Both the position numbers and the translations under genes were made by a program. This document shows positions 48,818 to 60,500 of a stretch of DNA of 64,000 nt, piece by piece; position 1 is the stretch's first letter; every line of letters begins with the position of its first letter. Location: the NCBI GenBank assembly GCA_016748015.1, contig JAAOMT010000703.1:1276057-1340056 (forward strand), read 5' to 3'. Under the pieces are notes generated by a model that saw nothing but the letters and a program-made list of their open reading frames with translations, made no database searches and was not told where the DNA came from. The stretch comes from Geosiphon pyriformis. Its lineage: Eukaryota > Glomeromycota > Glomeromycetes > Archaeosporales > Geosiphonaceae.

Positions 48818-49750
48818 TAATAAATTTATGTTATATATGACTATAAATATTATATTTAATAATACTATTTAAATCAATAATAGTCAAATGGTTATGTGAA
48901 AATTTTTGAACATAATTAATAAATTTTTAAAATTAATAATATTATAATTAACAATTAAAAAGCTATAGTTATTTCTATTAATTAATAGATTAATAAAGTT
49001 TGTTTGTTTATTAATAATTTATAAATTTTAATTAACAAAAGATTTTTTTAAGTTTAATCTAAATAAAACTTACTCTAATATTAAGTTTTTCATTAATTTG
49101 GTTTTAAAAAATACAATTTTAAACAAGCAATTTTTGTATTTAATATTTAATATTTTATAATTTATTATTAATTAAAAATCTCAATTTAATTTTGTTTTAA
49201 AAAGTATATATTTTAAATAAAATATTATATTTAAAAAAAGTAAAATGTAAGACCAATCTACTATGTAATTTTTTTTGTAAGATTATTTATTATTTTTTTT
49301 GTATAATTTAAAATTATTTAATTAAGTACAGATTAAAAATAAAATAATATTGCTACTGGTTTTTTTGAATATTCTTAATATAATTAGTTGTTGTTTTTTA
49401 TTAATTCCTAAGCTTATAAGTAATAAGTTAAACTTCAAACAATTTTTTACAATTTTTTTTAAGTTAAATATTAGCTTAGTTAATAATTTTTAACAAGTTT
49501 AATTAGAATTCTTTTGAATTATAATGTTATTTTATGAAAAATTTGTCTATAATATTTTAATTAGTAAATAAAATCTTAATATTTAATATTTTAATGTTAT
49601 TTTATTATAATATAATCAATTTTTAAAAAATTTGATGTTGTATTTAGTAATTAGCTTATAATAAAATATAATAAAATTTTTAAAATACATTTTATTATTG
49701 TAAAAAGTTAAATTTTAAAGATTTAATGTTTTATTAATTTAGTATTATTG
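48818..49750 (+). mobile_element. Third LINE copy, right part
   Basis: Resumes after the pogo element and parallels the reference from the RT motif C region (about 35,130) through 35,250-35,700 (49,250-49,380 parallels 35,580-35,710). The RNase H region and 3' end are not recognisable, so it is truncated. Some RT sequence between the two halves is missing, so a deletion accompanied or followed the insertion. Confidence 0.55.
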
Positions 49751-50380
49751 TTAATTTATCAAAAATAATAATTTATAAGCTATTATTACGAGCAAAAATT
49801 TGAGTTATTAATTAACATAAAATTATTACTATAATTTTTATTATTAATTAACATATATTATTGTTTTAATTTATTACTTATTATTATATCGAATTATTTG
49901 ATTATTATTCAATTAATAACTCAATTTGTACAGAACACAAATATAATTAAATTCTGATAATTAGATTATGTAATCTACTGAACTATATAGCATTTAAAAT
50001 TCGTTGAAATATTTAGAAATTTGATGAAATACTCAACAGTTTACCGAAATAATTAATAGTTCACAAAAACAACTTGTAGTTTAATAAAATATATCTTTAG
50101 TTTACCAAAATATTAGAAAAAGAAAAAGTGTTAAATTATAGAATAGTATTATAATAAGTTGTATAAAAGAAAAGCTTCTTTTTTTCAAAAAATGTATCTT
50201 AAAAAAAAATTTTATCTTAAATTTAACAATTAGTTCTTACAAATCAATTTAAATAAAATCACTTAAAAACACAAATTCTTAAATTATTACTACTTCAAAA
50301 TTATTTATTTCAAATTAATATTTTAAAATTAATTAACTATTAATTTCAGTAATTGTTAGTACTTTTAAGTTTGGATTCAA
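49750..50380. other. A+T-only spacer with an inverted repeat
   Basis: No gene. Around 49,790-49,925 the words gagttattaattaacat and, further right, attaataactcaatttgt are near-inverse of each other, enclosing TTA/TAA-rich sequence. Likely a remnant of a small transposon or a chance palindrome in low-complexity DNA. Confidence 0.35.
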
Positions 50381-51275
50381 AACAATTTTTTTAAAACATA
50401 TTTTTTATTTTATTCCATTTTTTTTTTCTTATTTTTTTATTATTTAAGTAATCTACAATTAAAAATTCTTGTAGAAAAGTTAAATTTTATAGTAGAATAA
50501 CTACATATTAAAAAAAGTAATCTGGTTATTAGCTTTTTGTTAAATATTTTAAAACTTTTAAAAAAAAATAAAAATCACACCAAAATTGTTTTAGATAAGC
50601 TATTTTAAAAAGATTTTTAAAAAAAAACTCTTAATTAAATATAAAAAAAATGTTTTTAAAACAATGAAAAACTAATTAATTATAATTATAAAAATAAAAA
50701 ATTATGTTTGATTTAAAATATTTAATTATTTTATTATATTATTTAATAATTAAATTTTTTTTATATGTAATCTAATTATAATATAACAATTTAAAATTAA
50801 AATCTTTAAAAATTCTTTAAAATTTAAGTTAATAATATAAACAACAAAAATAAATTAAAAATAATTAAAAATTTATTAATTTATGACAAAAAAAATTCAA
50901 AAATCAAACATTATAAATTTATTATTGAAAAAAAATTATGTATATCTGTAGTAGATATAATTAATTCAAACATAATAACACAATTTATTAAATTACTAAG
51001 TATTTATGTATTTTTTATTTATATATTTTCTTTATTTAATTATTTAATTTTATTATTTTATATATTTAAATAACAAATAAAAATTATATTAAATACATGA
51101 TTATTACTTTTTTACTCAATTAAAATTATTATGTATTATGTTTTTTAATAACTAATTAAATAAAATTCAGTCTTAATCAAATTAATTTTACTAAAATAAA
51201 GTGTTTTATTTAAATTTATTCTTAATATAAAAATTAAATAAAAACAATAAAAAATAATTAAATTAAATTATTATA
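50380..51275 (+). mobile_element. LINE 5' fragment, decayed
   Basis: 50,395-50,700 parallels the ORF1 start of the next copy (51,360-51,600): both have a T-rich leader, then ttgttttagataa followed by a block of A-rich Lys/Asn codons. It ends where the next copy's leader begins. Confidence 0.45.
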
Positions 51276-51279
51276 AATT

Positions 51280-53668
51280 AAGAAAAAAAAACTTTTTTCT
51301 TTTCTATATTCTAAATTCTCCAAAAAGCATAATTTCAAATAAAAAATTTTTTTTTGTTTTTAATTTTTTTTGTTATTTCTTTCAAACATTTCTCAAGCAA
51401 ATAATTTCTTTGTAGTAAATCTTATAATTGTTTTAGATAACATTATATTTAAAAAGAAAGTTCTTAAAAAAAATTTTTATAATTCTGTTAAAAGTTTTTT
51501 TTCTAAAAAAAAAATGATTGTTAATAATATTAAGCATTTTAAAGATAAAAAAAATATTTTTTTAGTTAAATTTAGTATTGAAAATAGTATTTATTCAAAT
51601 ATAAAAAGCAAGTTTGGTAATAATAAAGATAATAGTATCTTATTAAATATTGGTAGTAAATTTTTTCTTGGTTTAGTAGCAAATACTTCTAAAGCTAAAA
51701 GAGTAAATACTAGTTTGGTTTGTAGTTTTCTTATTGGTTTAATTAATTATGGCATGAATGAAAATAAAAACCTCTTTTCACTTTTTCTTAATATTTCTCT
51801 TAACAAAAGATAAATTAACCTTAAAACTGTTAAAACTTAGATTAAAATGACAGTAAAAAAATCTTTTATGTTGGACATTAATCTTTCAGCTATAAAAAAA
51901 AAATTGGCAATAGCAAAGACTCAGTTTATTAGGAAAACTTTTTTATTTATCAATGATTTTAGAAAGGCCACTACTTTTTCAAAATTTGAAAAGATTATTT
52001 AATCAATATTTATATTTAAAGAAAATATAAAAAAGATTATATTATTGGCTAAAAATAAAAAGATTATCATAAACAATAATGTTAAAAGACAAAAAGTGTG
52101 CTTAAGTTAGGCTGTAGTAATTAAAAATATTCCTATAGATATCCCAAAAAAAATTATTATTATTATAATATCTAAGTATGATTAAATTGTGTTAATTAAA
52201 TTACAACTTATTAGACTATATAGAAGATTATAGTAGAGTTTGCCAAATCAGAGCAGATTAATTATTTGGCAATTAAATAGTCATTTTTAATTAGAAAAAA
52301 CTCAATACATATAACAAAGACTGTAAAAGATTGTGATATTTGGATGTTAAAGAATTGTTTTAAAGCACTTTTGTTTACTCTATCTGTAGAAATAACTGCT
52401 CATAATTTTGAGAATTTTTTAAAAAAAACTGGTAAAAAAATTTGCATCATTAACTATTCATTTAAAACTGACAATAGAGTTTGTTATATAGTAATTGGCT
52501 TTGAATTAAAAGAAAAATTGAAATTAGCTTTTCATATAAAACCTATTTTGAATAGTGTTAAGCTCTATTAAATTAAGATAGATCTAATTTGTTGTAAAAA
52601 ATAAGTATTTTGGTTACTTATTTCTTGAATGTAATTTTTTTGGCTTATTTGCTCTTATCTTAAAAAAGTTTATAAAAGAAATATATTAGATAAAAATTGC
52701 TTCTAGCTGACTTATTTTTATGCAAAAAAAAATGTTTTTATAGTTTGACTTGTTGCTTTTAATGACAAATCTTGGATGCAAGTAGTATTACTAATGGTCT
52801 TACTTGCTGTATTTTTTAATAGTACTTATTCTGATTCTGATTTTGGTTTATTTTTGGTTAGTGCTTTACATATTGGTAAAGCTCTTTTTATTATTCTAGA
52901 TAATATATCTATTAATGCTTACTTGGCCTTATTGGAACATTTTTTGAAATTTTTGGCTAACCAAGTATCTAGTATTGTGTACAAACTAAGCAATTTAGAA
53001 TTAATACCTCTAATGTTTATTTTTTAACTTTTCATTTCAACTAATTTAGTGCTTTTAAATTCAAGTTTGGATTTGAATATGGTTTTAGATAACTTTCCAG
53101 TATTATTTCATTTCTTATTTTCAGTTATAATAAACAAGTTTTCTGATTTAGATTTGAATAGCTCAAGGATTTTAACTACTAAAATTGGTAACTTGGAATT
53201 AAAGATAGTTGCTCTTAAGATTTTTGTTGGTTCAGTTTTAAGAAGATTAAATTAATTGTGTGTTAATTTAAATTCTTTGACACATTTTTTATGTTAATAA
53301 GTAATTTTGTCTAAAAAGTAGCTACATACAATATTAGAAACATAAACAATATAACTAAGCAGGAAAATATAATTAGATAGCACAATAAATCTGACAATTG
53401 AATTTTTATTATCACTAAGACTAAGCTAAAAAAACAGGCTAGATCTTAGATAAAAAATAGGTTTCAAGGTATAAAAGTTTTTGTTTCTAGTTTGAATACT
53501 GGTTATATGAAAATTGAGATGACAATAATAATGAACAATGTTTTAGCTTAACATATATACAAGGTTTTTAAGATTTTTAATTATCTTATTTCAATTTATT
53601 TGTTGTTTAGCAACAAAATTTCAGTAACAATTTTGGGTTTGTATGCTGGCATCTTAGCTAATATGTAA
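51280..53668 (+). mobile_element. LINE copy A: 5' leader, ORF1 and start of the endonuclease
   Basis: Starts with the family leader (aaaaaaaaacttttttc at about 51,284). The open frame 51,370-51,813 is a Lys/Asn-rich relic of ORF1's N-terminus. 51,860-52,570 follows the middle of ORF1 and 53,290-53,650 the APE start, ending at the equivalent of 33,190 (tttgtatgctggcatctt). It is then cut by LTR sequence starting tgttacaaataatta. Less decayed than the third copy, more than the young one. Confidence 0.7.
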
Positions 53669-54360
53669 TGTTACAAATAATTATTTAGGATGTTAGAACA
53701 AATAACAAACTCAAAACTTAGTGCTCAATAGCTGTTAATAATAATAGTTTTTGAAAATTTTGGAGTTTAAAGATTTTGGTTAAGTTTTTTGTATAATAAA
53801 CAAAAATTCAATTGATGGTTTTTTCTGTGAATTTTTTTTAATGTAATAACTGGTTTATTTTAACAATCATGCTTTTCTAATAAGCTATTTTTAAGTTTTT
53901 TACTCTTGTTCCCAAGTTTTTTATCAGGCTATCTTTGATATTAATTATTCAGTATTTAATTTTTTTAATCAATTAATAAACAACAAAAAAAATAAAACAA
54001 AAAAAAACAAAAAAAAACAAAATAAAAATAAAAAATAAAAATAAAAAATTAGTATTTTGTCAATAGTCATAATCAAAAGTTATTGATCCAGTGTAATTAA
54101 GTATTGGCTTTTATTAATATGAAGTATTAATATTATGAAATTGATTAATATTTTTTAATTAAATAATAATAACATAGATTGTATAATAATAGATAAGTTT
54201 ATTGATATTAGTATAATTCTATTTAAAGTTATAAAAACTATCTTTTAAAGGAAAAAATATTGTTGTTTTGAATTAATCTAAACTCTGAACTCTGAACTAA
54301 CTTTTTTGTTTCTAATACTTTTGGTTATATATACATAATTTTTGTTATATAAGATTTCAT
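53669..54360 (-). mobile_element. Decayed LTR, shortened
   Basis: Aligns with the right LTR (56,680-57,511) from its first bases (TGTTACAAATAATTATTTAG against TATTACAAGTAATTATTTGG) to the shared stretch tatatacataatt, but lacks the last 150 or so bases of the right LTR. It is much more A+T-rich, for example ggttttttctgtgaattttt against ggttttatccgtagcttctc. Two LTRs of one insertion start identical, so this asymmetry means this LTR is older than the right one or was mutated separately. Confidence 0.7.
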
Positions 54361-54443
54361 ATATAGCTGCTAGAAACTTGTCTTCTGTGACAGTGGCTGG
54401 TGGAATATTGCTAATAAGTGGTTGCTTTTGTTTAGGTTCTCAG

Positions 54444-56617
54444 TTATTGGCTGAGGCATCTTCTGGGAGTAATTAGAAGACTTAAATAGTTCTGGGAACT
54501 CGAGTTTTGAGTATACCTGGTTCTTGAATTCCACTGTCTTGATTTTAACAGCTGGTTGGATGGACTGAAAATCAGTTGGTAAACAATCATTGCCAATCTC
54601 CAGTTTTGGGTAACTCTCAATCTAGGGTTCCCTAATGTCATTTGAACTGGGTTTAATGGCAGTGTTTGAACTGCAAGTGTTTGATAAATTATTTGTGGCT
54701 GTGGTGGTTAATATATTACCAGTGGCTGTAGTTGATATACTGGAAGTTGATATACAGGTGGTTGATATATTGGCTGTTGTATTATTGGCAGGTAAGTCAA
54801 TTAATACAGTGCTGAGTTGGGTTGGTAATTCGGAATTGGAAACCAGTAATCGAGATTTTGATATTGATTTCCCGATCATTAGTTGTCTATTCTTAACCTA
54901 CAGTCAACCCTTAAATGTCCTTGTTTACCACAGTAGTGGCAAACACGTGTCTTCTGCTGCCACTGTTGATTGGTTGAAGATGGATGTGACTAATTCTGGG
55001 AACAATTTGCATTTTCTGGATTATTGCATTATTGTGAAGGTTGATAGATTACCTGATTGTTAGCTAAGTATCCTTCTAATTTCTGGTTGATGGAATCACT
55101 AAATTGTTTTAACTTAGAATCCAATTCAGATGATTTGTTCATTACTAGATTGACAGCTTGGGCATGATTAGCTTCAAGTTTAGCTGCTTCAAAATCTCTG
55201 GCATTGGTAACTATGGCTTGAAAGTCTACTGGATGCATTGAACGTATACATTGGAAGATGCTACTGTGCAATTCACAAATGAACTGGTTTAGAATCTGAG
55301 GCACTGTAAAATAGTCAGCTTGAATTGCTTAAATTTGGTGTAGATTCTTATGAAAGTGTCCTAAGTAAGTAGTAACTGCTTTATTTTCTCCTTGCTTGAT
55401 AGTGGTGAAAGTGTTGGCCAGGCAATTAATACTGTTGTTATTACTGAAATATCCCAAAAAGACAACTTTGAATTTCTGGAATGTCTGAGGTTTGGCGACT
55501 AGACTTTGATACCACGAGTTGGCAGTATCCTGCAAGAAATAGGAAATAACTTGGAAGGCTTTTACATTGTTCTATCTGTTGGCTATGATAGCTTTTTTGA
55601 TGTTATTGAGCCAGATCTGGGCATCGTCTTCTTTGCCAGTGAATTTCTCTAGTTTTACTATGGGTGTATAGGCCATTGGATCTGGGTTTGGTTGTTGGAG
55701 TTGTTGTTGTGGCTGTTGAAGTGACTGCTGTTGCTGTTTGTCAATTGGTAAAGCTGGGGGTGGATTGATCACAATTACTGAAGGTAAGTGTTATTGATTA
55801 TTGATGTCAGGGTTTTGATCATTCTGATTGTGCTGTGTTTAAAAATTCAGAGTTTCGATTTCTGGATTTTCTAAATTTAGATTTTGCTGAGTTTGAACAT
55901 TCGGGGTTTTAACTTCCAGATTTTTAGTGATCAGGTTTTGGTAAGTAAATTCTTGTTCTCCTTCTGATTCTGTTATTTCCCAAGGATTCACAATTCCAAA
56001 GTTTGGTTGAAGTGGTGGGGATTGAAGTCCTGATGGTATTGGCAATTATGACTTGAATTTTTCAAAATACGCACCATATGGTCCTAGAAGATTTTTTTTT
56101 TTTGTTTACTCTGGAATAGAAATCATCCAAATGTTGATGTTGTTGTTGATGTGAACGCGCCTGTTGATGTGATGTTAATGATGCTTTCAGGTGTGTAATA
56201 ATAAGATGAATTGGCAGATAAATCAAATCTTTGTTTTTTCTATGTAGGTAGTTAGATTTGCTTTGGTGTTCTTGCTGGTGTTTGTAATCTCTCTTTGCCT
56301 TTGTCTGTATAAGTGATAAGGAATTGTTGTTGAGTGTATCTTTCTATAGTCTGGTTGATTTTCTTGATGATTGGTGCAAAACTGTAGTTTCTTGGTAAGC
56401 TGGTGTGTTGGAATAATTCTGTATAAAAGTTTTCTCTTGCTAACTCGATGTTAACTGTTCCTCCTAAGCAATCTGTGATTTTATTATTGACATAGAAGTT
56501 GAAGGCTGATTCTGCTGAAAAGTGGTTGTTGTTTAATTCTAATTGTTGGCTATACTGTTGAAACAAGGATTTAGTGAATCCTAGATGATTTGCTTCTATG
56601 TTTTCTGGTTCTGCCAC
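54444..56617 (-). pseudogene. Retrotransposon gag polyprotein with CCHC zinc knuckle, broken
   Basis: Begins with MAEPENIEANHLGFTKSLFQ at 56617. A Gln/Pro-rich linker follows (55,772 downward: QQQQSLQQPQQQLQQPNP), then the retrotransposon capsid region: YTPIVKLEKFTGKEDDAQIW, TANSWYQSL, KFKVVFLGYF, and the helical part after it (DFEAAKLEANHAQAVNLVM). The zinc knuckle CHYCGKQGHLRVDC lies at 54,900-54,941 and fits C-X2-C-X4-H-X4-C exactly. The tail is Ser/Thr/Asn-rich. Several in-frame stops and at least one frame change (just after the knuckle, near 54,880) break the frame. The gag type matches Ty3/gypsy-like elements, but without pol this cannot be confirmed. Confidence 0.8.
54900..54941 (-). 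other. CCHC zinc-knuckle codons of gag
   Basis: The reverse strand reads CHYCGKQGHLRVDC, with Cys, Cys, His, Cys at the canonical spacing. It is too far from a start codon in its own frame to stand out as an open frame, and is the best single proof that the minus-strand frames here are gag. Confidence 0.85.
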
Positions 56618-56660
56618 TTTTGGATGAGTGTTGTTGGTGCTGGTTCTTTGTAGGATTATA

Positions 56661-56677
56661 CCTCACAGGGAGCACCA
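56661..56677 (-). other. Primer binding site of the LTR element
   Basis: The plus strand reads CCTCACAGGGAGCACCA, ending in CCA as a tRNA 3' end does; on the coding (minus) strand this is TGGTGCTCCCTGTGAGG, two bases inside the right LTR. It fixes the right LTR as the 5' LTR and the element as minus-strand. The tRNA species cannot be named without the genome's tRNA set. Confidence 0.75.
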
Positions 56678-56679
56678 AA

Positions 56680-57511
56680 TATTACAAGTAATTATTTGGG
56701 GTCTCAAGTCAAATAACAAACCCATAACTTGGTGCTAGATTAATAGACTGATGGTGATATCTGAAGGTGTTGTTTATCTGAAGATTTTGTTGGGGAGTTC
56801 TTTGTATAATGAACAGAGATTTGTTTGATGGTTTTATCCGTAGCTTCTCGAAACCGCAGTTTCATCAAATTTTTTTCTCAGCATGGTGGCCGGTAATTCT
56901 CCTGGTAAGCTATCCTCAAATCTATGAGTGTTCTACCCTTGTTTCATAGGTCTTTTACCAGTCTTTATGACATCTTTTAACTCAGTGCTTTAATCCTTAA
57001 TCAGTTTAGTAAATAACAATAAAATCAAGAGAAAAAATAAAAAAAATAAAATAAAAAAAATAAAGAAGTAAGTTAATGCAATTGCAAGTTAGTATTTCAT
57101 CAATAGCTATGATCAAGAGCTATTGTTCCAGTGTGGTTAAGTATCAATTATTATCAACATGAAGTGTTGATAATAGAGAGTGAATTGAGATGGCAAATAG
57201 TTATTTATTGATATTTGTGATGTTAGTCTCTAATTAAAGGATTCTTACTGAAGAATTCTGCTCTTTTTACTTCTAATGCTACTGTTATATATACATAATT
57301 GATGTTTTATGAGATTGCTCACATTCTTGAGTGATGTGCTATGATTTCTTGAGCAATGTGCCATAATTTCTGATATTGCTTCACATTGCTAAGCAATGTG
57401 CCATGATTTCTGATATTGCTCCACATTGTTAAGCAATGTGCTCATGTATTAACTACTATTCTCTTATTGGTCTACTATTTTCCTATTTCTGTTCTCTTTT
57501 TATGAATAACA
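56680..57511 (-). mobile_element. 5' LTR of the gag-only element, little decayed
   Basis: About 832 bases. The outer ends, TATTACA (TGTTACA in the older LTR) and GAATAACA, form a short inverted repeat of the TG...CA type. It contains an A-rich tract (57,020-57,070, AAATAAAATA words) that is also in the left LTR, a TATATATACATAATT block, and a set of short palindromic repeats at 57,313-57,444. The border with LINE copy B is placed where similarity to LINE copy A begins. Confidence 0.65.
57313..57444. repeat. Tandem palindromic repeats in the LTR
   Basis: About three units of roughly 45 bases containing tctgatattgctt and the near-perfect palindrome cacattgctaagcaatgtg. They can form hairpins and lie in the part of the LTR that is missing from the decayed left LTR. 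Confidence 0.75.
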
Positions 57512-60500
57512 TCATCTTTTTTTTTCAGTTGTAAATAATGTGGTTTTAAATTTGGGTTTGAGTTAATCAAAAATTCTAACTGTTAAGATAAGAGAATTGG
57601 AATCTAAAATAGCAGCTCTTAAAGTTTTTATTGGTTTAGTCTTGGTAAAATTAAATTAGTTGTGTATTAATTTAAGTTTTTTGGTGTTTTTTTCATCTTA
57701 ATAAATAATTTAGTTTGAAAAATTGCTATGTGCAATGTTTAAGATATCAATGTTCCTGTCAAGCAGAAAGATATTGTTCATTGGCATATAAAATCAGGAA
57801 ATATAGTTTCAATTATCACAGAAACAAATTTAAAGTCTAGTATTAAGCTGTAGATTATGGATAAGTTTAATAATATAAGAATTTTTACATCTGGTCTAAA
57901 CAAAAGTTTTTTTGGTATTAGAATAATTATTGTTATGAACAGTTTTTTGGCTTATCATGTTTTAAAAGTAAAAGAAATTTCTGATTAAGTTATTTTGGTG
58001 TGTTTTTTGTTTAAGGACAAATTATCAATTATGAATATAAGTTTATATATTAGTGTTTCTGCTAAAACTAGATTTGGCCAAGCTTTAAACATTAATTTTT
58101 TTATTATTAAAGCAGTTAACTCTAGTACTTTTGTGGTTTTAAATAAGAATTTCAATAAAAATGATTTGAAAAAAAGTACAAATTTCAAGTTATGTGTAAA
58201 TTTAGGCTTGGTCAACTCATTTAATAGACATTTATTAAACAAAACTCATACTTAAAGCAATTTTAAAGACATTAAAAAAATTATAAATTTCATATTTTGT
58301 GAATTAAAATCTGATATTTGTGGTTGCTAATCATAAAATTTACATTATATCTGAGTTTTTTGATACTGATTATGAAGCAGTTTCTATTGTAAATACTTAT
58401 TTCAATAGTAATTATAAGCAAATTAATAAAAATAAGTGAAAATTCAAAATTAAAAATGCTGATATTAATAAATAATTACAGTTTAAAAAGTATTTATTGG
58501 GCAAATTCTCAAAAAAAATGAATAAATTTAATAATACAAAAGGTTATAATAACTTAGATACTATGTAAAAATTTTTAAAAAAGGTAGTAGTTAGTTCTGC
58601 TAATAAAATGTTTCTAAACTTTGGTTTAGTGAGTTTAAATATTTAAAAAATAAGCAATTATTAAAGTTTTTCAAGCTAGAATTATTGATGGCTAAAATTA
58701 TAAAGAGTTTGAATTTAAATTAAGATTTAAAAACTAATTATCTTTTTAATATCTGGTCTACTATTAATAAAAAAGCAGTCTTCAGAATGTGTATCATAAT
58801 TAATAATAATGAAAGTTTGGAAAAAATTTTATATTATCTATCAAAAGTCAAGAAAAGTTACCAAAAATTTAAGTATTATAAATTCAAAATTGTTAAAAAT
58901 AACTTTATTAAAAAAACTATAGACAAACATATAAATAATTTTTGTTTTGATAAGAAAAAAATAATTAAAAGTATTTTGAATTGACTATTTCAAAAGATAA
59001 TACTTAACTATTTGGTAGTTAATAATAAATTGATTTTGAAGCTACATAAAGTTAAGTTCATAACTGACAAAATTATGAAAAGATAAACAAAAGAGTATAT
59101 AATATCCAGTATTTAGTTTAATTATTGGTCTAATTAATATGCTTTTTTAAATTATGTTAATGATAATGCTTTTATAAAAATAATAAGTAAAATCAAGTTT
59201 AATGAGTTTTTCCAAATTGTTAAGGATTTATTTGATGGAAAAACCACTGGTTTTTCTGATATCTCTAATAAGCTTTGGAAACATAGTAATATGCAAATGC
59301 TAATTAATTTATTGGATATTTTCAATATGTGTTTAATGTCAGATACAGTTTTTATACAGTAAAAACAAGCCTAAGTTTTTATGATACCAAAGCCATATGA
59401 CTGTAAAAAAATTCTTACTAATACCAGACCAATAGCTTTAATTAAAACACCCTAAAAAATTTTGTTTAAGATTTTTTTAGATGGAATTTTTTTAATTTGC
59501 AGTAAATTTAACATTTTATATGAGAATAACTTTTCAGTTCTAAAAAACATATTCACTCAAACTTCAATTTTGGCTATTGGTTTAATAATTAAGAATATAC
59601 TAAAAAAAACAAAAAGCTGTGATTGGTTTTTTAAGATATGTAAAAAACATATGACTTTGTTAGTTAATTTTACTTGTAAAACAGTTTGAATAAAATCAAA
59701 ATGTGTTTTCATTTTATTAAGTTTTTTGGAAGTATACACAACAATTAAATTAATTAGATAATAACAAATTTTGGGCTTATAAATAGATATAATGTTTATA
59801 ATAGTTTGGATTAAAAAGAGGTTTTTTTATTACTGCTATAAAAAATCTTTTATGATTTTTTGTTTTATAGAGTCAAAAGGCATAAAGATTTGTATGACTA
59901 CAAGTTGAATTCAAAATTTTTTACAAGGTTTGGCAAATAGAATCTTAAAAGTAGCAAAACATTTTTTCTGGTAGCTAAGGTATTTGTGGATGATATTATT
60001 TGGATTGAAAATAACATGTCTGCTACTTAATGTATTTTGGATATAGCTAATTAATTTTTTCAAATCAATAACATTTCAATTAACATGGAAAAAACAGTTG
60101 TCATAATTATTAATCAGAAAGTAAAAGCTTCTTAGTTATTGATTAGTAAGTCAAACATTTTAATAGCAAAAAAAAGTGAATTTTATAGATACTTAGACAT
60201 TTTTTTGTTTACAAATAGTCTCTTTAAACTTAGTTTTACCAAAGCTCATTTAGATATTAGATTTTTTACAAACATAGTTTTAAGAAAAACTGTTTTGAAT
60301 AAACAATTTTTATATCTGGTCTCTACAGTTTTTTAGCTCATTATTAGTTATAGAATGTAATTTAGTTATATTTTACCAAATATGTGCAAAAAATAGGACA
60401 AAATATTAAGAAAAAAGCTAAAGCTTAAGACCAATTTATCCAAAGATTTTCTTAATAATGCTACTTTTTATTTTGAGTTATATAGTCTTAAATTATTTGA

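Larger units (their letters stand above)
53669..57511 (-). mobile_element. LTR retrotransposon, minus strand, gag only
   Basis: Composite element read right to left: 5' LTR (right, 56,680-57,511), primer binding site, gag (56,617 down to about 54,444), then directly LTR-like sequence on the left. No protease, reverse transcriptase, RNase H or integrase motif is visible in the roughly 2.3 kb interior, so it is either a deletion derivative or a naturally gag-only non-autonomous element. Flanking LINE copies on the two sides are not halves of one copy (see findings) and no matching 5-base target duplication is seen. Confidence 0.7.

Noticed and set aside
54635-55063. 142-codon plus-strand open frame
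   Set aside because: It is the antisense shadow of the gag zinc-knuckle and Ser/Thr-rich tail; the minus strand carries the conserved motifs.
57530-57534. tgtaa as target duplication of the LTR element (matching 53,664-53,668)
   Set aside because: Similarity to LINE copy A shows LINE sequence already begins about 20 bases further left, so this word lies inside the LINE and not at the LTR border.
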